Position numbers and translations under genes: made by a program
Assembly (NCBI GenBank): GCA_013399305.1
Contig: VXAI01000241.1
Span: 1,109,046 to 1,173,045 of the forward strand
DNA length: 64,000 nt
DNA from: Rostratula benghalensis
Lineage: Eukaryota; Chordata; Aves; Charadriiformes; Rostratulidae
Reading direction: 5' to 3'
The notes under the pieces: generated by a model
Database searches by the model: none
What the model was told of the DNA's origin: nothing
The model's input: only the letters and a program-made list of their open reading frames with translations
Shown: piece after piece, positions 1 through 14,700 of the stretch
Layout: the number at the start of each line of letters is the position of its first letter
How positions within the stretch are numbered: position 1 is the stretch's first letter

Positions 1-3000
1 CACTTAGTTTGAGCTACCCGTGGCCTTGGTCTACAGCAACAGAAGGCAATTGGCCAAGTCAATGGCACCTTTCCCCATTCTCCGCTCCCCTCCAGCCAGG
101 AGCAGCTGCAGCTGGCTGTGTCTCTTGCTAGCTTTCTTACCTCTCAAACACCCACTACCTTACTATTTCAAGTAGAAAAGACCCTCCTGCATTCCACTTC
201 AGTAATTGCCCTGGCTCTGTCCAGCATGATAGTAACACCACTCTTCTGAAAGCCACAGGAATGCTTCTGGAAGCCCTGCATCAATCCATTATCTACATCC
301 TAAGTGCAGTTGCAGGTGTAGCAACAAACTTTTTGTCAACAAGTACAAGTACAGTTTGTCAACAAACACAACTAGGAACATATCATGGCATATACAGATT
401 ATGCCTAATGGTGCCATCATGTTCTCTCCTTTAAGTTCTGACAGACCAAATACTTCAAACATAGTTTCTAATGTCCTCAGATTTTATACTGCATATTATG
501 TTCTGGCATGTGACCATTAGGTAAGAATAGTCTAGGATGAGATCAAAAATAAATATCTCAAATAGTCTTCCTTCCAAGGACAACTGCATCAACTCTTTTT
601 AAAACAAATATGGTAAACAAACTGTGGCTTTATTTGTGAGCAAGAAGCATTCTGCCTGGATTCAGAGTCGAGTTCAGTTGGTCAGAAAGTCCCAGGCTTG
701 AAGAACAACATAAATTGCTAAGAAGCAGTCTAAGCTATTATGCTTTTGTGCATAATAATGCTACACCAAATACCTGTCACAGTGTAAAAATGCAGCATAC
801 TTAGCAGATTCAGGTGAGGCAGAAGATGGTTATTTCTGCAGCTACAGGACAGAAGACAGAGGTTCAGTTTTCTGTTGAAACAAACTCTGACTTAATGCAA
901 CAGTAATGGGGTTTATACAGGAGACAAAAACCGCTCTGCAAGGGGTCTTGGTGTAACAGGGCAGCATCTGTACAGAAGGCAACTGTGTTTCAGCAGATGT
1001 ATCCATTTCTTCCTGGTAATTCATAAGCTGCAGCCCTGCAACCTCCACATAACCGTGTCTTTCTCCATCTCTCACTTGTGATGCTGCTGCATCCTCGACC
1101 CAGCTTTAGGCATGGCAAGGCCTGCTTTCACATATTTGCTAGAAAGGTGCTTGGTTTTGAACGCATGCTAGAAGATTCAGACAAAGCTGGTGCTTCCTCC
1201 CTTGAGTTGAGCAGAAAGCAAAAGTTTTGAAATTTTGCAATGTGCTCATTTGAGTTATTTGGCCAATCTTGCTCATTTTCAAATAAACTCCCACTATTTT
1301 GAACGTAGGATCACTCAAACAAATGCAGCAGTACTTTATTGTCACATCCTCCCCACACCCATTTCAGCCCACAGTCGCAACTCCTTTCTCTGTAAACTTC
1401 TTGCTTGAGACTTGCAGCTTCCTGTATACCAAATAGTTCAGTTCTTTCTTCTTCCTGCATGTGACAATATTTCTAGCTTGTTTTCTGTATCTCTCCATCT
1501 CCATCACACAGAATAAAATCTTCCATATACTCAAATTCTTTTGTGACCTTAAATGTGCAATTGTTCAAATTTCAAAGCAGATGCCATTTAGAAAGGAACT
1601 GCCTGCTCTCTGGGAGGAGTGTGGCAATGTGTTGACTTCAAATCTAAATTGAGATAATGTTAATGCCAGTATTATGCTGGTGACAGGTGTTAATTATGGG
1701 TATTAATAAAAGCAGCACTCTCCATAAACACAGACTAGTTGCAGTGCTGAACAGCAGTGCTGAACCAGGGAACAGAGTGTGGTGTTTTAGTGCTGATAAG
1801 CAAGATAAGCAAGTCAGGGCTGGGACACCAGGATACAATCAGAGTCTTAACTCATTATTGTTCCCTTCAGTCTTTGGTCTGTTCATCACATAGGACTATA
1901 GGTGATGGCAACTTTAGGAAGTTGTAGAAACAAGATACCTAGACTCAGATGGTGGAATTTTGCTTTGATACAGCTGTACATCTCCAATGTATATAGATTG
2001 CACTGGGACTGCAGTAGCTAGACTGCAGTATATAGACTGCATTAGCATTGCATCAGCTTACCTCGAGCTTCAGAGCACTCTTCAAAAATCTCAATCTTCA
2101 GAGATGGTATTCATTGTGTTATTATATGTTTTACCAGGAGAAACTAGTTGCAGAGAGACTGAGTCACTTGTACAATAAAGTGGAGATTAAGAGTCCTAAA
2201 GTACCATTTGCGGCTCAGAATATTGCTTTTAATTTTGGACTGAGGTAAACATAACCAGGAGTTAGCTACATATATGAAAAACAACTAAAAATACCCTCTT
2301 CTGTGTTTAAGCAGGCAGACTATCTGTTAATGACAGGCAGGGCCTCAAATGGTCCTGCTTGGAAACTGAGGTGCATTTCAAAGCCACACTGGAACTACTC
2401 TCAAAGCACAGAATCACACTAAATAGCCTTATTTCAGGCCAAAGCTCCACTTATTTTAGTAAAATAATTTCCTTTGATAATTTTAATCCAAGCACAGTAA
2501 TTCTGGTAAATTTTATGTTTGCATAGGAATTGTGTCCTCATGTTATATGCAGAAAAACACTCCCCTCTTAAAAATGCTTTCTTTGATGCCCTATGCATGC
2601 ACTTAAGGTTATTAGTATGAGAAGGGTTGGGGAGGTTTAGCTATGCAAAACAATTGTTTATCTTTCCAAGGTTCTATTAATTTATCAATATATTACAGAT
2701 CTAAGTAGGCATAGTTACTGGATCAGCATAGCAGAAGTGTTTTCAGCACAGTACTTGCATCTATTCACAATGTTCCTGCACAGTTTTATTTACTATTTGA
2801 ATTGTCAGGGCTTACAGCTCAGTTCCTAGTCAGACAGGCATCTAAGAACATTCTTGTGCTAAGCTATTTCACCTTGGATTTAAAGTATTTCTTTGTGACT
2901 GCACCACTCTGCTTATGTTCAGCTTTTTTGACAGAAACAGCACTTTCCAAGAAGTCAACTACTTCACTTGACACTCACAGGATTTCTTAACATTGAAGAG

Positions 3001-3448
3001 TCATGAATTGTATTTAACTTGATCTAGGGAAATTAAAACTTAAATTAAACTGAGAAAGTAGAATACTTAAATCAACCCATTTGAATTGGCATCAACCCAT
3101 TTGAATTGGCTCATCTGTATGTCCATCTCCAAAGAAACTGACAGAAGAAAATTTAGGGTTGTCAACTAATATTACCTACAAGAAAATGCTAAAACTGTCT
3201 TCCGTCAGTGTCTGGTGTTTAAAAATAACTCAGCTGTACAAAAAGCAAAGTCAGGTTATGCACAGGCTAGAATTGGTATGAAAATCAAAAAGCTGTCATG
3301 TGTGTATCAACTGTTATTTGTTCTTCAGGAAACACCTGTTCGCATCTTCTCTTTTCTCTTACTGCAGGAAGACCTACTGATATTTTATTTTGTATATACT
3401 CTGAGATACAAAGTGAAATATTATTTATATTAAATATATATATTCAAG
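1..3448. other. Intergenic DNA downstream of NXNL2, no gene seen
   Basis: The sequence is AT-rich and mostly unique-looking. A perfect 20-base tandem duplication lies at 3071-3110. All open frames are short (under 80 codons) and lack family motifs. No repeat was recognised with confidence. Confidence 0.6.
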
Positions 3449-3638
3449 AAAGTCTGTTCAGAGCACTGGAACATGCTGCCCGGAGACGTGATGGAGTCTG
3501 TCTCTGAAGACATTCAAAACCCACCTGGACACGTTCCTGTGTGACCTGTCCTCTAGGTGGACCTTATTTGGCTGGGGAGTTGAACTAGATGATCTCCAGA
3601 AGTCCCTTCCAACCCCATATCATTCTGTGATTCTGTAA
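3449..3638 (+). mobile_element. CR1 LINE 3' end fragment
   Basis: The segment matches the CR1 C-terminal coding and 3'UTR consensus in sense orientation, including the tagatgatctccagaag block and the cttccaacccc segment. It ends in the CR1 octamer-type tail (attctgtg attctgta). It is strongly 5'-truncated. Confidence 0.85.
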
Positions 3639-5152
3639 ATAATTACAGAGTTTGAGGAAACTTCCAGATACACACTTCAGATCTCTTTCAGCCCAAACCT
3701 CAAAATTACACAGTGTGACAAAAACTTTGTCAATTTCTATTTTTCTGTGTCAAAAAAAAATGTAGGAGTTTTGATAACTGTAACAAATTTCTGTGTAGTT
3801 ATTTATCATGGCCCCATTGCATTCTGGCATAAGATTTGCAGCTTTCTTCCCAGAGCTCCCAAAGTAATCTCCAAGGCAACACACCCAAAGGCAGTAATAT
3901 GTGATCCTGAAAACTTTCACTGCAAGTCATTAAAAAATACAGTAATATGAAGAGATAAACACAGATTTTTAAAACACATTTATGCACATATATTTGAATA
4001 TGTTATTTGGACACCATCTCTTTCAGGGATACTGTATTAATGTCGTGTGAGGCAGTGTGGTGGTGAGCTCTTTCCCTTCTCTTGACCTACACGCCAGGAC
4101 CTTCCCTTGAGCAGGGACACCTTTCCAAGCTTACTCCGTGAGGCTTCAAGATTCCTTGCTGCAACAGATTCTCAATAAGTGATTAACCACATGACAAACT
4201 TTGGTAGCTTAGCTAAGTGATAAAAAAAAAAGATCGATTTTACATATATTATCCTTTAGATATGAACCATATGACTAGGATTAGATCCAGTGGTACCTAG
4301 ACTCCTCTCAGAGAAGGAGTTTAGAAAGGTCCTTTCTGAAACTGTAACTCAATGGGAGGGTCTCCCTGACAGTTCTGTCTGACCCTGTCCTCTTATGCAG
4401 TAAATAACCAAGTGTACCTTGCCACTGATTATTGTAAAACACTGTTGCATTCAGTATAAAACTTTCTTAAATCGCTGATTTACATTAATAAATATTTCAC
4501 TGCTGCTCTCTTACAAGGGAATTTAATCACTCCACCCATGACAGGGAGCCTCACAGAAGCTAGAAGGAAGAGGACAGGAAACTTTCTATTAGCTTCATCC
4601 TTGGTATTATTAATGTGGATAGAGTCTTACCGAACTAAGCAGCAAAATGTATATGTAACTAAGCTGCTCTATACTGTTTAATGTATGATATTTAGCTATT
4701 CTCAGTAGTTACAGCAGCCACAAACCACATTCTACACAAATTATAATGAATTGGAAATATGACATTGTCTTAAGCCCCCAATGTATCTGACAACGTATGC
4801 CAAAGACCTCCAGTTTTGATTCCAACACCTGATTCTAGGGGAATGAGAGAAGATTCTTGATGGACAGAGGTATGCAGCATTTCAGAAATCATTTGGATAG
4901 AAAATTAACTTGTCAGCCACGGGAATCCGTGTTAGGCAAAACCCAGCATGTAGGTCACACAGGTAGAACCATCATCACTTAGAACAAAACAAACCCAAAC
5001 CTCTCCTTCTTTGCAAAAACATGTGAACCTTGTCTTGGACAAAATCTGAAAGGAAAATGCAACTTTCTGACAAATTAACGTAAGACTAGTGCACCCTGTG
5101 TAATATATTCCTTTTCTGGGTTGTTTATTTTTTAAGTGCATATTAAGTGCAT

Positions 5153-5508
5153 ACACAGAATCATTGAATAATTAGAGTTGAAAGGGACCTTAAAGATCAT
5201 CTAGTTCCAATCCCAGTGCCATGGGCAGGGAGACCTCCCACTAGACTCAGATTACCTGGCCTTAAACACTTTCAGGGGGCATCCACAACTTCTCTAGGAA
5301 ACCTGTTCCAGTGTTCTGATAAATAATCCCTCCCCATCTTCTCTGCAGGCCCCCTTCAGGTACTGGAAGGCTGCTACATGGTATTCCTTTATAGCCTCTT
5401 CTTCTAAGGCTGAACAACCCCAGATCACAGCCTGTCTTCATAGGAGAGGTGCTCCAGCCCTCTGATTGTCTTTGTAGACCACTTCTGGACTCACTCAGGC
5501 TATGCAAG
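5153..5508 (-). mobile_element. CR1 LINE 3' fragment
   Basis: The reverse complement matches the CR1 3' region, from the tail (cacagaatcattgaat) through agggaccttaaagatcatc to the coding end near 5508. Its length and level of change indicate an old copy. Flanking stretches 3639-5152 and 5509-7535 show no gene. Confidence 0.85.
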
Positions 5509-7537
5509 CTTTTAATGGCTAGATTGAACGCAACAGGCTATTACTATTGTATTACCAGCTAAATGATACCCAATTTTAGCACAATTCAGAACGACATGAA
5601 ATTCTGTAACTAGATCAATGAACTGCTTTTACTAAGTAAGACACAGAAAATATGACCTTGGGATTTTCTTTTTTGTTCACTATTACTGTTTCATCCACAG
5701 ATGGATAATAAAGCAGTTGTTAGAACTTAAGTGAGTTGTAGTCAGAGTCAACCTTAGCTTTTGTTTCATGATCATGAGGAATGTTCTTCAGCTGTGTCTG
5801 AGTGATGCTACTTTTAATTCAATTTAGATCTTAGACCAACTCAGCAGTTCTGCGTGGTTCGTTTCTCCACAAGCCAATTAGTAGGGCTCTGCATGAGGGA
5901 GAGTTACAGAAAAACAAAAAGACAGACATTGGTTACATTTATGATGATAATGTTTACTTCGTGTCTCAATCTGCCACTGTGCTTTGTCTCTTCTCAAATG
6001 GTGTACTCAATAGTCATAGAGCCTGCAGCATTCATCTGCAGTTACTCATCCTCCTCAAAAGTCACAGTATGGATCAATTCAAAAGTATGAACTTATAATC
6101 CCCACTATTTTTCTTAGCCAAATAATTCTCCATAGGTTCTAAAACAAAACAAACAAAAAAATCAACACTGTAGCTTCTCAAGCAATCTTAACATACATTG
6201 TTCCATAAATCCTTTACTAATAGTAGGCAATATTTCACTTAACAGAATAAAGAACACTCCTCTTAACCAGAGCTGGTTTTTACCCGATTCCTTTGTGTGT
6301 GCAGCATTATCAGTATTACCAATCAATTGCCTTTTTTAAACACCTTCTTCATTCAGAAAAAGTACTTCTACTCCCTATGAAGATAGAGGACAGAAAGTTG
6401 CTAGCAAAGATATTTAAGAAATTTAAAGGGACAATTCTGTCAATTCAAGTATTAGTAAGCTGGTAAGTTTCCTTCCCAATAGACACACACTCGAAGTAAT
6501 AACAAGCATTACAGTTGTCCCACAGAAAACTGCTCCTCTAATATCACAAGGTGCTGCTAATAAGTAAATATTTCCCATTATCCTGTTCTTTGTCCCTGTC
6601 AAATGTACATTATTTTAGCACTGAGCAAGAAAGCAAGTTTTCTGAGCTTCTGAACACTGATGTACAAACCAAACAGCCTTGGAGTCAAACCAGGTATTTT
6701 GTTATATACCTTTGCTTCATCATAAAGAATTTCCTGGCTGAATTTTAATTTGAGTCTGTGTAAGTGACTCAGTTTATCAATTGTTCAAAGGACCTAACTC
6801 CATCTCAGCCTTAAAATACTGAACTCCTTTCATACATGTACAGACAAACAATGAAAAAAAGGTATCTTGGCCTAAGTGATGTCTGGTAACAGGTCACAGT
6901 GGATGCTTTCACTATACAATTTATCCTATTTATTTTAAAAACAATTGGAAGCACTTCTATTATTCTCTTCTCAAGTTTGAGATACATTTGCCATTAGCTA
7001 GTCTCAGAACACTAGGCAGTGCCAACACATCACTTGCACAGAGAGTACACTAGGGAGCTTAGTATTCATTAGAAGAGAACCTAAGCATTATTTACATGAT
7101 TAGACAGAGAAAATTAGAAATTGCCTGCAGTACACCCAGATGTCATTTTAAGATTAGCTATAAGGTGCTCTAACTCTCCATTCTGCTGAACACTTCCTAG
7201 ATCTAATATTTTCCATTTTAAAGCCAGTTTCTCTGGAGGACTTACATTTTGACATGACTTCTTTAAGCAAGCCTCCTGAGGCCTGAAGAACAATCAGGAC
7301 ATCACAGTTGTGATCAGCAGCACAGAATCCAGTTGGAGGCAAGTTACCACCTTCAAGAAAACACCATTAACATTAGAACAAAGAGGAAGGATGAACGTAA
7401 CTACAGAACTGAAAAGTTAATGGGTATCAGTTTTAAATGTATCTTCATTAGGAATGACTTGTACTCATGTTACTAGTATATCATATTCCTAACAATTCAA
7501 GCCTAGATTACCCAATTAAGTGCTAGTAACTGAACTA

Positions 7538-7745
7538 ATAATCATAGACCCATAGAACAGTTACAGTTGGAAGAAACCTTAAAGCCCATCAAGTTCCAAA
7601 CCCCCTGCCACGGGCAGGGACACCTCCCACTAGAGCAGGTTGCTCAAAACCCTATCCAGCCTGGCCTTAATCCTGTTAGTTTCTAAACCCTAATCAAACA
7701 GCTCTTGACTTGCACAGGAAATATTTCTTCAGCTCACCAACTGCA
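7538..7745 (-). mobile_element. CR1 LINE 3' tail fragment
   Basis: The antisense CR1 tail and 3'UTR are recognised by the catagaacagttacagttgg start and the downstream gcagggacacctcccactag block. It is 5'-truncated at about 7745. Confidence 0.8.
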
Positions 7746-8159
7746 TGAACCTTTGACCTGGGACTCCAGTCATGAGCACTGGCTATCAAATCTGAATGCA
7801 AGAACAGGCAAACCAGACAGTTCTCCAGATGCAACATAAGCACTCATGATACAGAGCTGGTAACGGTTTTGATGTTTGCTTCAACACATTTTGGCAAGAG
7901 GAAGAAGAGATGCAAAATGCTTGCTTCTTAGAACTGACATTAACTTGGGATATAATAGCTCACAGTGCCAAACTGAAAAATCCAGGGGTAAGGAAAACTC
8001 AGAAGAACTTAAGTAATTACCACAAAAAATTAAAATAAAGAAAATTATTTCTTCAGTACTGATAAAACAAATGTGCCCCACTTAAAAATCATTGTATTTT
8101 CTGATTACCTTGTTAAGATACATAAAGAAGACATATTAGACAAATACTTGATGAAGTTC

Positions 8160-8188
8160 TTTATTAAAGCAAACAATTTATTTTTATT
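8160..8188 (-). promoter_or_regulatory. NXNL2 polyadenylation signal cluster
   Basis: Three AATAAA hexamers on the minus strand (TTTATT at 8160-8165, 8177-8182 and 8183-8188) lie about 390-410 bases past the NXNL2 stop. They give a likely short 3'UTR of roughly 420 bases (8150-8571). Confidence 0.6.
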
Positions 8189-8571
8189 CATAAAGTGTGC
8201 CCAGAAAAGTTACTAAAAAGATAGGCTTGTGCATAAATATAATTTTTACTGTACAGATTTTGCAAAGTAAGTGTTTGCATAGATTTCACAGTGCTCCTTT
8301 ATTACTGTCTAAACCAGCCTATCCTCTTTAAATTCTTCATTATTATCAGGAATGCTTTGATTCATACTGAATATAGTAGGTAGAACAATACAAATAAAAT
8401 AATCACATTTTATGACCTACTGGAATAGCTAATCTTCAAGCTGAAAACAAATTCTGTTTACAAGCAAAGATAAATAAACCTCAGACTTCTTGTTCTGAAC
8501 AATGGAACAATCCTTTCAGAGCTCTACAGAGTCTTCCATGAAGCCTTGTCTTGCTTTCATCTGCCAACTTT

Positions 8572-8740
8572 TTAGCTAGAAAAATTCTGAAAGATATCTG
8601 CACCCTCAACCCAGTTCCGAAAACAGGATAGCCCTTTGTCTCTGATCTGTTTTCTTCCCTTGTCAGTAATGACTTCTCCAGTTTGTTTCACAATCACCAG
8701 TTTAGGAATTGCTGTTATGTTGTATTTCTTCTTCAGATCA
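8572..8740 (-). CDS. NXNL2: NXNL2 exon 2 coding part and stop
   Basis: The exon encodes residues 101-156, starting HDLKKKYNITAIPKL and ending DIFQNFSS, followed by TAA at 8572-8574. The acceptor is a T-rich tract ending in ctcag at 8741-8745. The antisense open frame over this exon (8636-8908) has no family match and is ignored. Confidence 0.96.
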
Positions 8741-11700
8741 CTGAGGGGAAAAAAAATTAAAAATATAACACACTATCAGGGAGCATTAAGAAAACTCCTA
8801 GTCTCTCATGATGAGTACTCTGGTCAGAATACACAGATGAGCAGAAGTGATGAGTACCTACAATTCCTCAGAGCTTCAGGCAGAGCACTGATTAGTACAG
8901 GGAGATGAACAAGTCTGCAGCTGGGAGTTCACATAGTGAAATTTAGCTCAGGGAGTTAAGAGAATTGCAGCACCCTTCCTTTAACTGCTCCTCACTTCTG
9001 CCTTCAGTCTCCACAGCAGAGACTGACTCTCAAACTATAAAGAGGTCCATGGAAGGAAAGTGTCACACTCTTCCATCTCGCTTTTACTAGCCAGAAACAG
9101 ATGTATTCTGGTACCTTTTTACTGGATAGGAGGGTCTCACTTAAATTAGCATAAGACATTTATTCCCATACAAAGATGTTTAAGTGTGCCAATCCCATAA
9201 GGCTGCTTCCTGTAATCTCCACTACAGCATGATGCATAATCTTTCAGTGTAAAAAGAAGAAAATGTAGGATTTTTTTTTAAGCTCCCTCAGTGAAACAGG
9301 ACTTCTAAATACAGCAATCAAAAGATCTGGAACAAATTGTCCAAGAATAAAATTTCAACAACTCCCCTGTCCATCACACAGGTAATAGTAGCCATTTATG
9401 TCAGGAAATAGAATAATCCAGACAGATTACAAATAACTTGGGTTTAAATAGCCTACTATTTTTTAACAAAACAGTTAAAATATGGATAAAAAAATAAGAG
9501 CGCCATAGAAACAGTAATACTTCATGAAACAAAATGAGAATCTATCCAAGCAATTGATGAGTAAGTAACCCAGGAAAATTTCCAGATGATGGAAATTTAA
9601 TGGGATCAAACTTAAGATGCATGAAAAATTTAAAAGATTGATGAATAATACTACTGAAAATAACTAAAAAACATTTGGGAAGGAAAAACCTAGAAGATAT
9701 AAAATATCCCAAAAGAAACAAAAATACTTGCTGAGACTGGCACATGATAAATAACAAGCGATGACTAGTAATTATACACCACAGAGACGAAACTGTACAA
9801 ATAGCAGGCTATGAGCCACATGAAGTAGTAAACCAGAATTCACTGTTTATATAGATAAATTGAAAGAGATTAACAAGATGCAAAGAAAAGGAAAAAAGTG
9901 AAAAAAGTTTTGACAGGTAACAGAACTGGCAAGATGGAAAACATTTCCAAGGAAAACTGTTTAACAGCTATGACACAATTTGTTACAGGACAAAATGAAG
10001 AGGAGGAAAAGAGCAAGGCATGTGTATAGAAGATGTCTTTCTGTAAAGATAGATCCAAGAAAATTCACCTCTCTTGGAAGGGTGTAAATCAAAAAGTAAA
10101 ATACAGGACACAAATAAGCCAGAAAAAACAATTTTGAGACTAAGACTTTATTACTAGCACTGACAACAACTTTTTGGAATGCATTTTATTAATTCACAAT
10201 AGAGGTAATTAGAAGACAGTCAATGAGATTTAAGCTCATTAAACATCAGATAAAATCAGAGCTAGTTATTGAGAGTGCTCTCAACAGGAAGAGCCTCAAG
10301 CATTTCTAGGAGCTGAACCAGCTCGCTGCCTCAATGCTGAGAAAGAAAAGCAGAAAATGAATGTCTGAAGTTTCCCACCATGTTTATCAGGGCACTGCAA
10401 AACCAAGTTCTTTGCAAATACATGGCAACAGCAAAAAATAACTACTTTCATTTACCCTAGATGTCCAAAGAAGAAAGGAAAACACTTGTTGAATATAAGT
10501 AGCAGGCAGCAAAATAGGTTTAGAGTGGTCATGAAGTGACCCTTATCAAACTAAGGTAAAAGGCAGGAAAAATATCACTTACCGCCTGCCATGTCACACT
10601 ATTCATAGGTCATCCTCAGCACATCTATTCATTGGACTAGATGTTCACAGTAGAGAACCATGAATGAAAAAAATAGACTCAAAAATGCTTTTGTGATGTC
10701 CAATTTGGAAGGCAGCAGTTAAAGTATCTTCTAACATATTATACTCACAAATTATATTCCACAATTCAACAGCAGGAATGCAACCTATGGTGACAGACAT
10801 GCTGGTATCTAACAGGAAAGGACAGAACTGTGAAACCTACTCATCAGATCCAAGTTGTGAAGTCTTAAAGAAAGCCTAGAAAAATGTAATAATTTTTGAG
10901 GAAGGAGTCATGTGTTTCACAAGGGATGTAAGAAACAGGTTAAGTGAACTACATTGGGTCAGCTAAAAGTTAACAGCCACCCCCAAACAAATATAATCTG
11001 TTGTATGGAAAATTACCTCCCTCCATCATCTTTTGTCAAAGCAAACAGAAATTAAGCACTTTTAGAAGAACCTGAGGTTAGAGACACAACAAGCAATAAT
11101 GGAATGGCAACTTCCAAAATATAAACACCATCACTTTCAAATCTAAATGGAAATATAATGCCTGAGCACCATCACTACAAACAAGAAAATTTGCTATGTG
11201 AGGTTGAAATCAAATAATTTTGATTGAGTAGGAAAAATATTGGTAAACATTATTTAAAAATACAAGACATTATATATAGACATTCTCTATTATTTCTTAG
11301 AATAGAGGGGGAGACTTAAAACAGAAAAATAAGACTTAAGTGAAATACTGGCCCAGACAAGGCATTCCTGAAATGAATCTTTCCTTCTGTATTTTCCTTT
11401 AAGAGAAGAAAAATCAAGAGGTGAAGGATATTACTCTGCCATTACATTGGCTGAGCTATAATGCAGAAAATACTGCAGATCTATAAACATGTTTGCTTTC
11501 CCAGTGAATTCTGAAATAAAAGCAACTAAGAATCTCCATAGACCTTTCTCAAGTCTGCTAAAGTGGGAGGGGAAAAAAACCCAAACCCAAATATTACTAA
11601 GCAAGTTCATGTACAACCCATGTAAAAGACAATTACCTCATAATACTTGTATGACAAACAAGATGGGTAGAAGATGCATTTTACTGCTTCCGTGGACAAT

Positions 11701-14700
11701 AAAATTGCTACAATTGTGTTAGGCATCTCAAGCTATAAGAGACAGACAGTAGGAAACTAAAGGTAATTTGCTACGGAGTCTGGAAACTGAGCTTTCCTAA
11801 GGGAATGCATATATAGCTTATCTACCACAGCATAGCATCTTGTTTACACAGCTTCTGAGCTGCAGTTTGGTTGCATCAAGCCAGACTGAAGCATACACAA
11901 ATTTTGCTTCCTTTTGTGTGCAACCTGTAAAATGAATGGACCTGAAGAAGGCTTAGGAACGGTTTTGCAGACAATGCTCCTTAATCACTGTGTACATCTT
12001 TACAGGTACTTACAAAAATTACTCCTACAGGTATATCAAATCCTATGACTCACCTGTACAAACTATATATATGCCACAGGAGTAACTCAAATAGAAGTTT
12101 ATGAAATCATTAACTATAAATAGAAACATCACACATAGTACAAAGATGAACCCAATTCTCATACAGGAAAATACAGCACTGTAACTCACGACATTCTTAG
12201 AAATCAGTTACCTAGCTATTCCCAGGTAAGTGTAAAGGCACACACAGTGTCTTACTGACTATAAAAACCTAAGATCCAAACAGACAAAGCACAAAAGGAA
12301 GCTATAATAAAAGATAGCTATGGAAGACTGACCAAGCAGGGAGCCTGTTACTCAAAACCTTTGACATATCAGACCCTGGCTATGCAGGTTAGAACATGAG
12401 AGGGCAACCTTCATTTGCAAATTAAATACCAAAAAGGTGAATTTAAGATTGAATCAAACTGCAAGTCATTGTAATTATTACATCTTTTGACTCTTAGAAG
12501 AAGGGTGGAAGAAAGTTTCTGAGAGCACAGATTTTATATTACTAGGTAGAATTGACATTGGCTCGAATGGAGTTAATTTATTTCACAGCAGCTTGCATGC
12601 TGTATTTTAGATTTGTTAGTAAAACAGTGTTCATAAGACACCAATGTTTGAGCTATTACTGAACAATGTTTACAAAGCACCAAAGCACCAAGCCCTTTTC
12701 TGTTTCTCATACTACCCCAGCAGTAAGTAGGCTGGGGGCAGCACAAGAACTTGGGAAGGGACACAGATAGTTCAGATGACCCCAAGTAACCAAAGGTATA
12801 TTCCATACCACATGACACTGCTCAACAATTAAAGCTGAAGAAAGGAGGAGGAAGGAACCCACATTTGGAGTTAAGGCATTTGTCTTCCAAAACAACCATT
12901 ATACCTTATGAAACTGTCCTGGAAATTGCTATAAATCTGCCTGACAATGGGAAGTAGTGTAATAATTCCTCATCTTTCTTTGCTTGTGTGTTCATCTTTG
13001 CTTCATGTGTTAAGCTGTCTTTCTCTAAAATCCACAAGTTTTCTCACTTTCAACCTTCAGATTCTCCTTCCCATCCCCCACTAGGACAGCAAGAGACCCA
13101 ATAGCTGCATGAGGATTAGCTGTCTACCAGGGCTAACTCACAACACAGGCAAGTATTTTTATAAGACTTTAAGATCTATACATAAGAGCAGTTGAGATGT
13201 AGACAACATAAAGCAAAGTTAGTATCAGCAATGCAAGTGGTACATTTTATGCACTTGTGTAATAAATACAATTTACTGTCAATACTTGAATTTTAACAGC
13301 ATTCACTTGGAAGTGCTTCCACTTCCAAGGGATGGACACCTTGCTAACTTGCTTCTAGCACTATGGCCTGTAATACACAGCTGTACATCTAATTTAGCTG
13401 TGAACCTTGTGCATTAAGTCATATGTCATCATATGAACACGCACATCATATGGATGGGATTCAGTTTTAAAGAGCTTGGGGTAACAGTCTAAAATGACAA
13501 TAGCTCTTAACTGCTCAGATAATTTCACTCTTCTCCTGCCTTCCTTTTTTATCCCACTCCCTGCCACACGCTCCTGTAGGTGCTAATCCACCTTCCTACC
13601 TAAAGTTTCCTAGTATAAAATGTAAGCATACCCTTTTTATTTTCCTTTTTCAGGAATTCTTCAGTATTCTAATTTTCACTGAGGTGTACAAGTAAATACC
13701 TGCCTATCTGGTAGCCTGCAAGAAGTACTAGCGTGCACTGGGCACTCAGAGAATAACACCTTCCACAACAGGGCTCAGTTGTCTTTATGTATCATGATAA
13801 AAACATCTGTCCCCATTTACTAGCATTTGTTGTTGACATGTTCCATCCTACTCCTGCTCTTTCTCTGTAACATTCACTTTCTGCTCCTAGTGCTCACTTC
13901 CTACTGAATTGTCTTTACTCACCTCTGTACAGACCGAACTCCTGTGCCTCAGGCAGCCAAAAAAAACCCAAACCACCTCATAAAGCCAATGTTAAAGCTG
14001 CAGTCAGTGCACGAGGAGCAGTATTTACTGTTAGTCATGCCACAGACTACATGAAGTAGTAAAGGTGTGGTCCCACCTTGGAGACATAGTCAAGACTGGC
14101 AGCATGGAAGAGCCTTGAGATCTTACTCTGAATTCAGTATTTTGCTTCCCTGCAGGTATGCGCATACACTGCAAATATGAATGCAGGGCATTTCTTAAGA
14201 AGACAATTAATCCCCAGGAAACTCCATGCTTCCACTTGTGAAAATGTGGTTTAGGTGGTAAATTTAAAATTGGCTCTATTGTGCCTAGAAAAGACTTCAG
14301 TCTGTGCTGCAATTACATATCTTAAACACTGAAGTCATCAGCTAGAGTATATTAACTTCACTGAATATACTGAAATGCCTTCTTTACATAATCCACAAAA
14401 TAGCAACCAATAGGAATTATTTACAANNNNNNNNNNNNNNNNNNNNNNNNNNNNNNNNNNNNNNNNNNNNNNNNNNNNNNNNNNNNNNNNNCATAAATAT
14501 TAATAATCAAAATATTAGTTTGTTATTCAGTTTTAAAATAGTATTCTTAGTTAGAACTAGTACCTAGCCAGAATTACACTTCAGTTTAGTGAACACACTA
14601 AACTTTGCTCTAGGACTACAATGATTCACCAGTATCCCTGAAGCCAAACTACCAGTTAATCCAACCTAAGCATCTTGAACAACTCCACATAGCCCTTTGT

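Noticed and set aside
8636..8908. 90-codon plus-strand frame
   Set aside because: It is antisense to NXNL2 exon 2, and no family is recognised.
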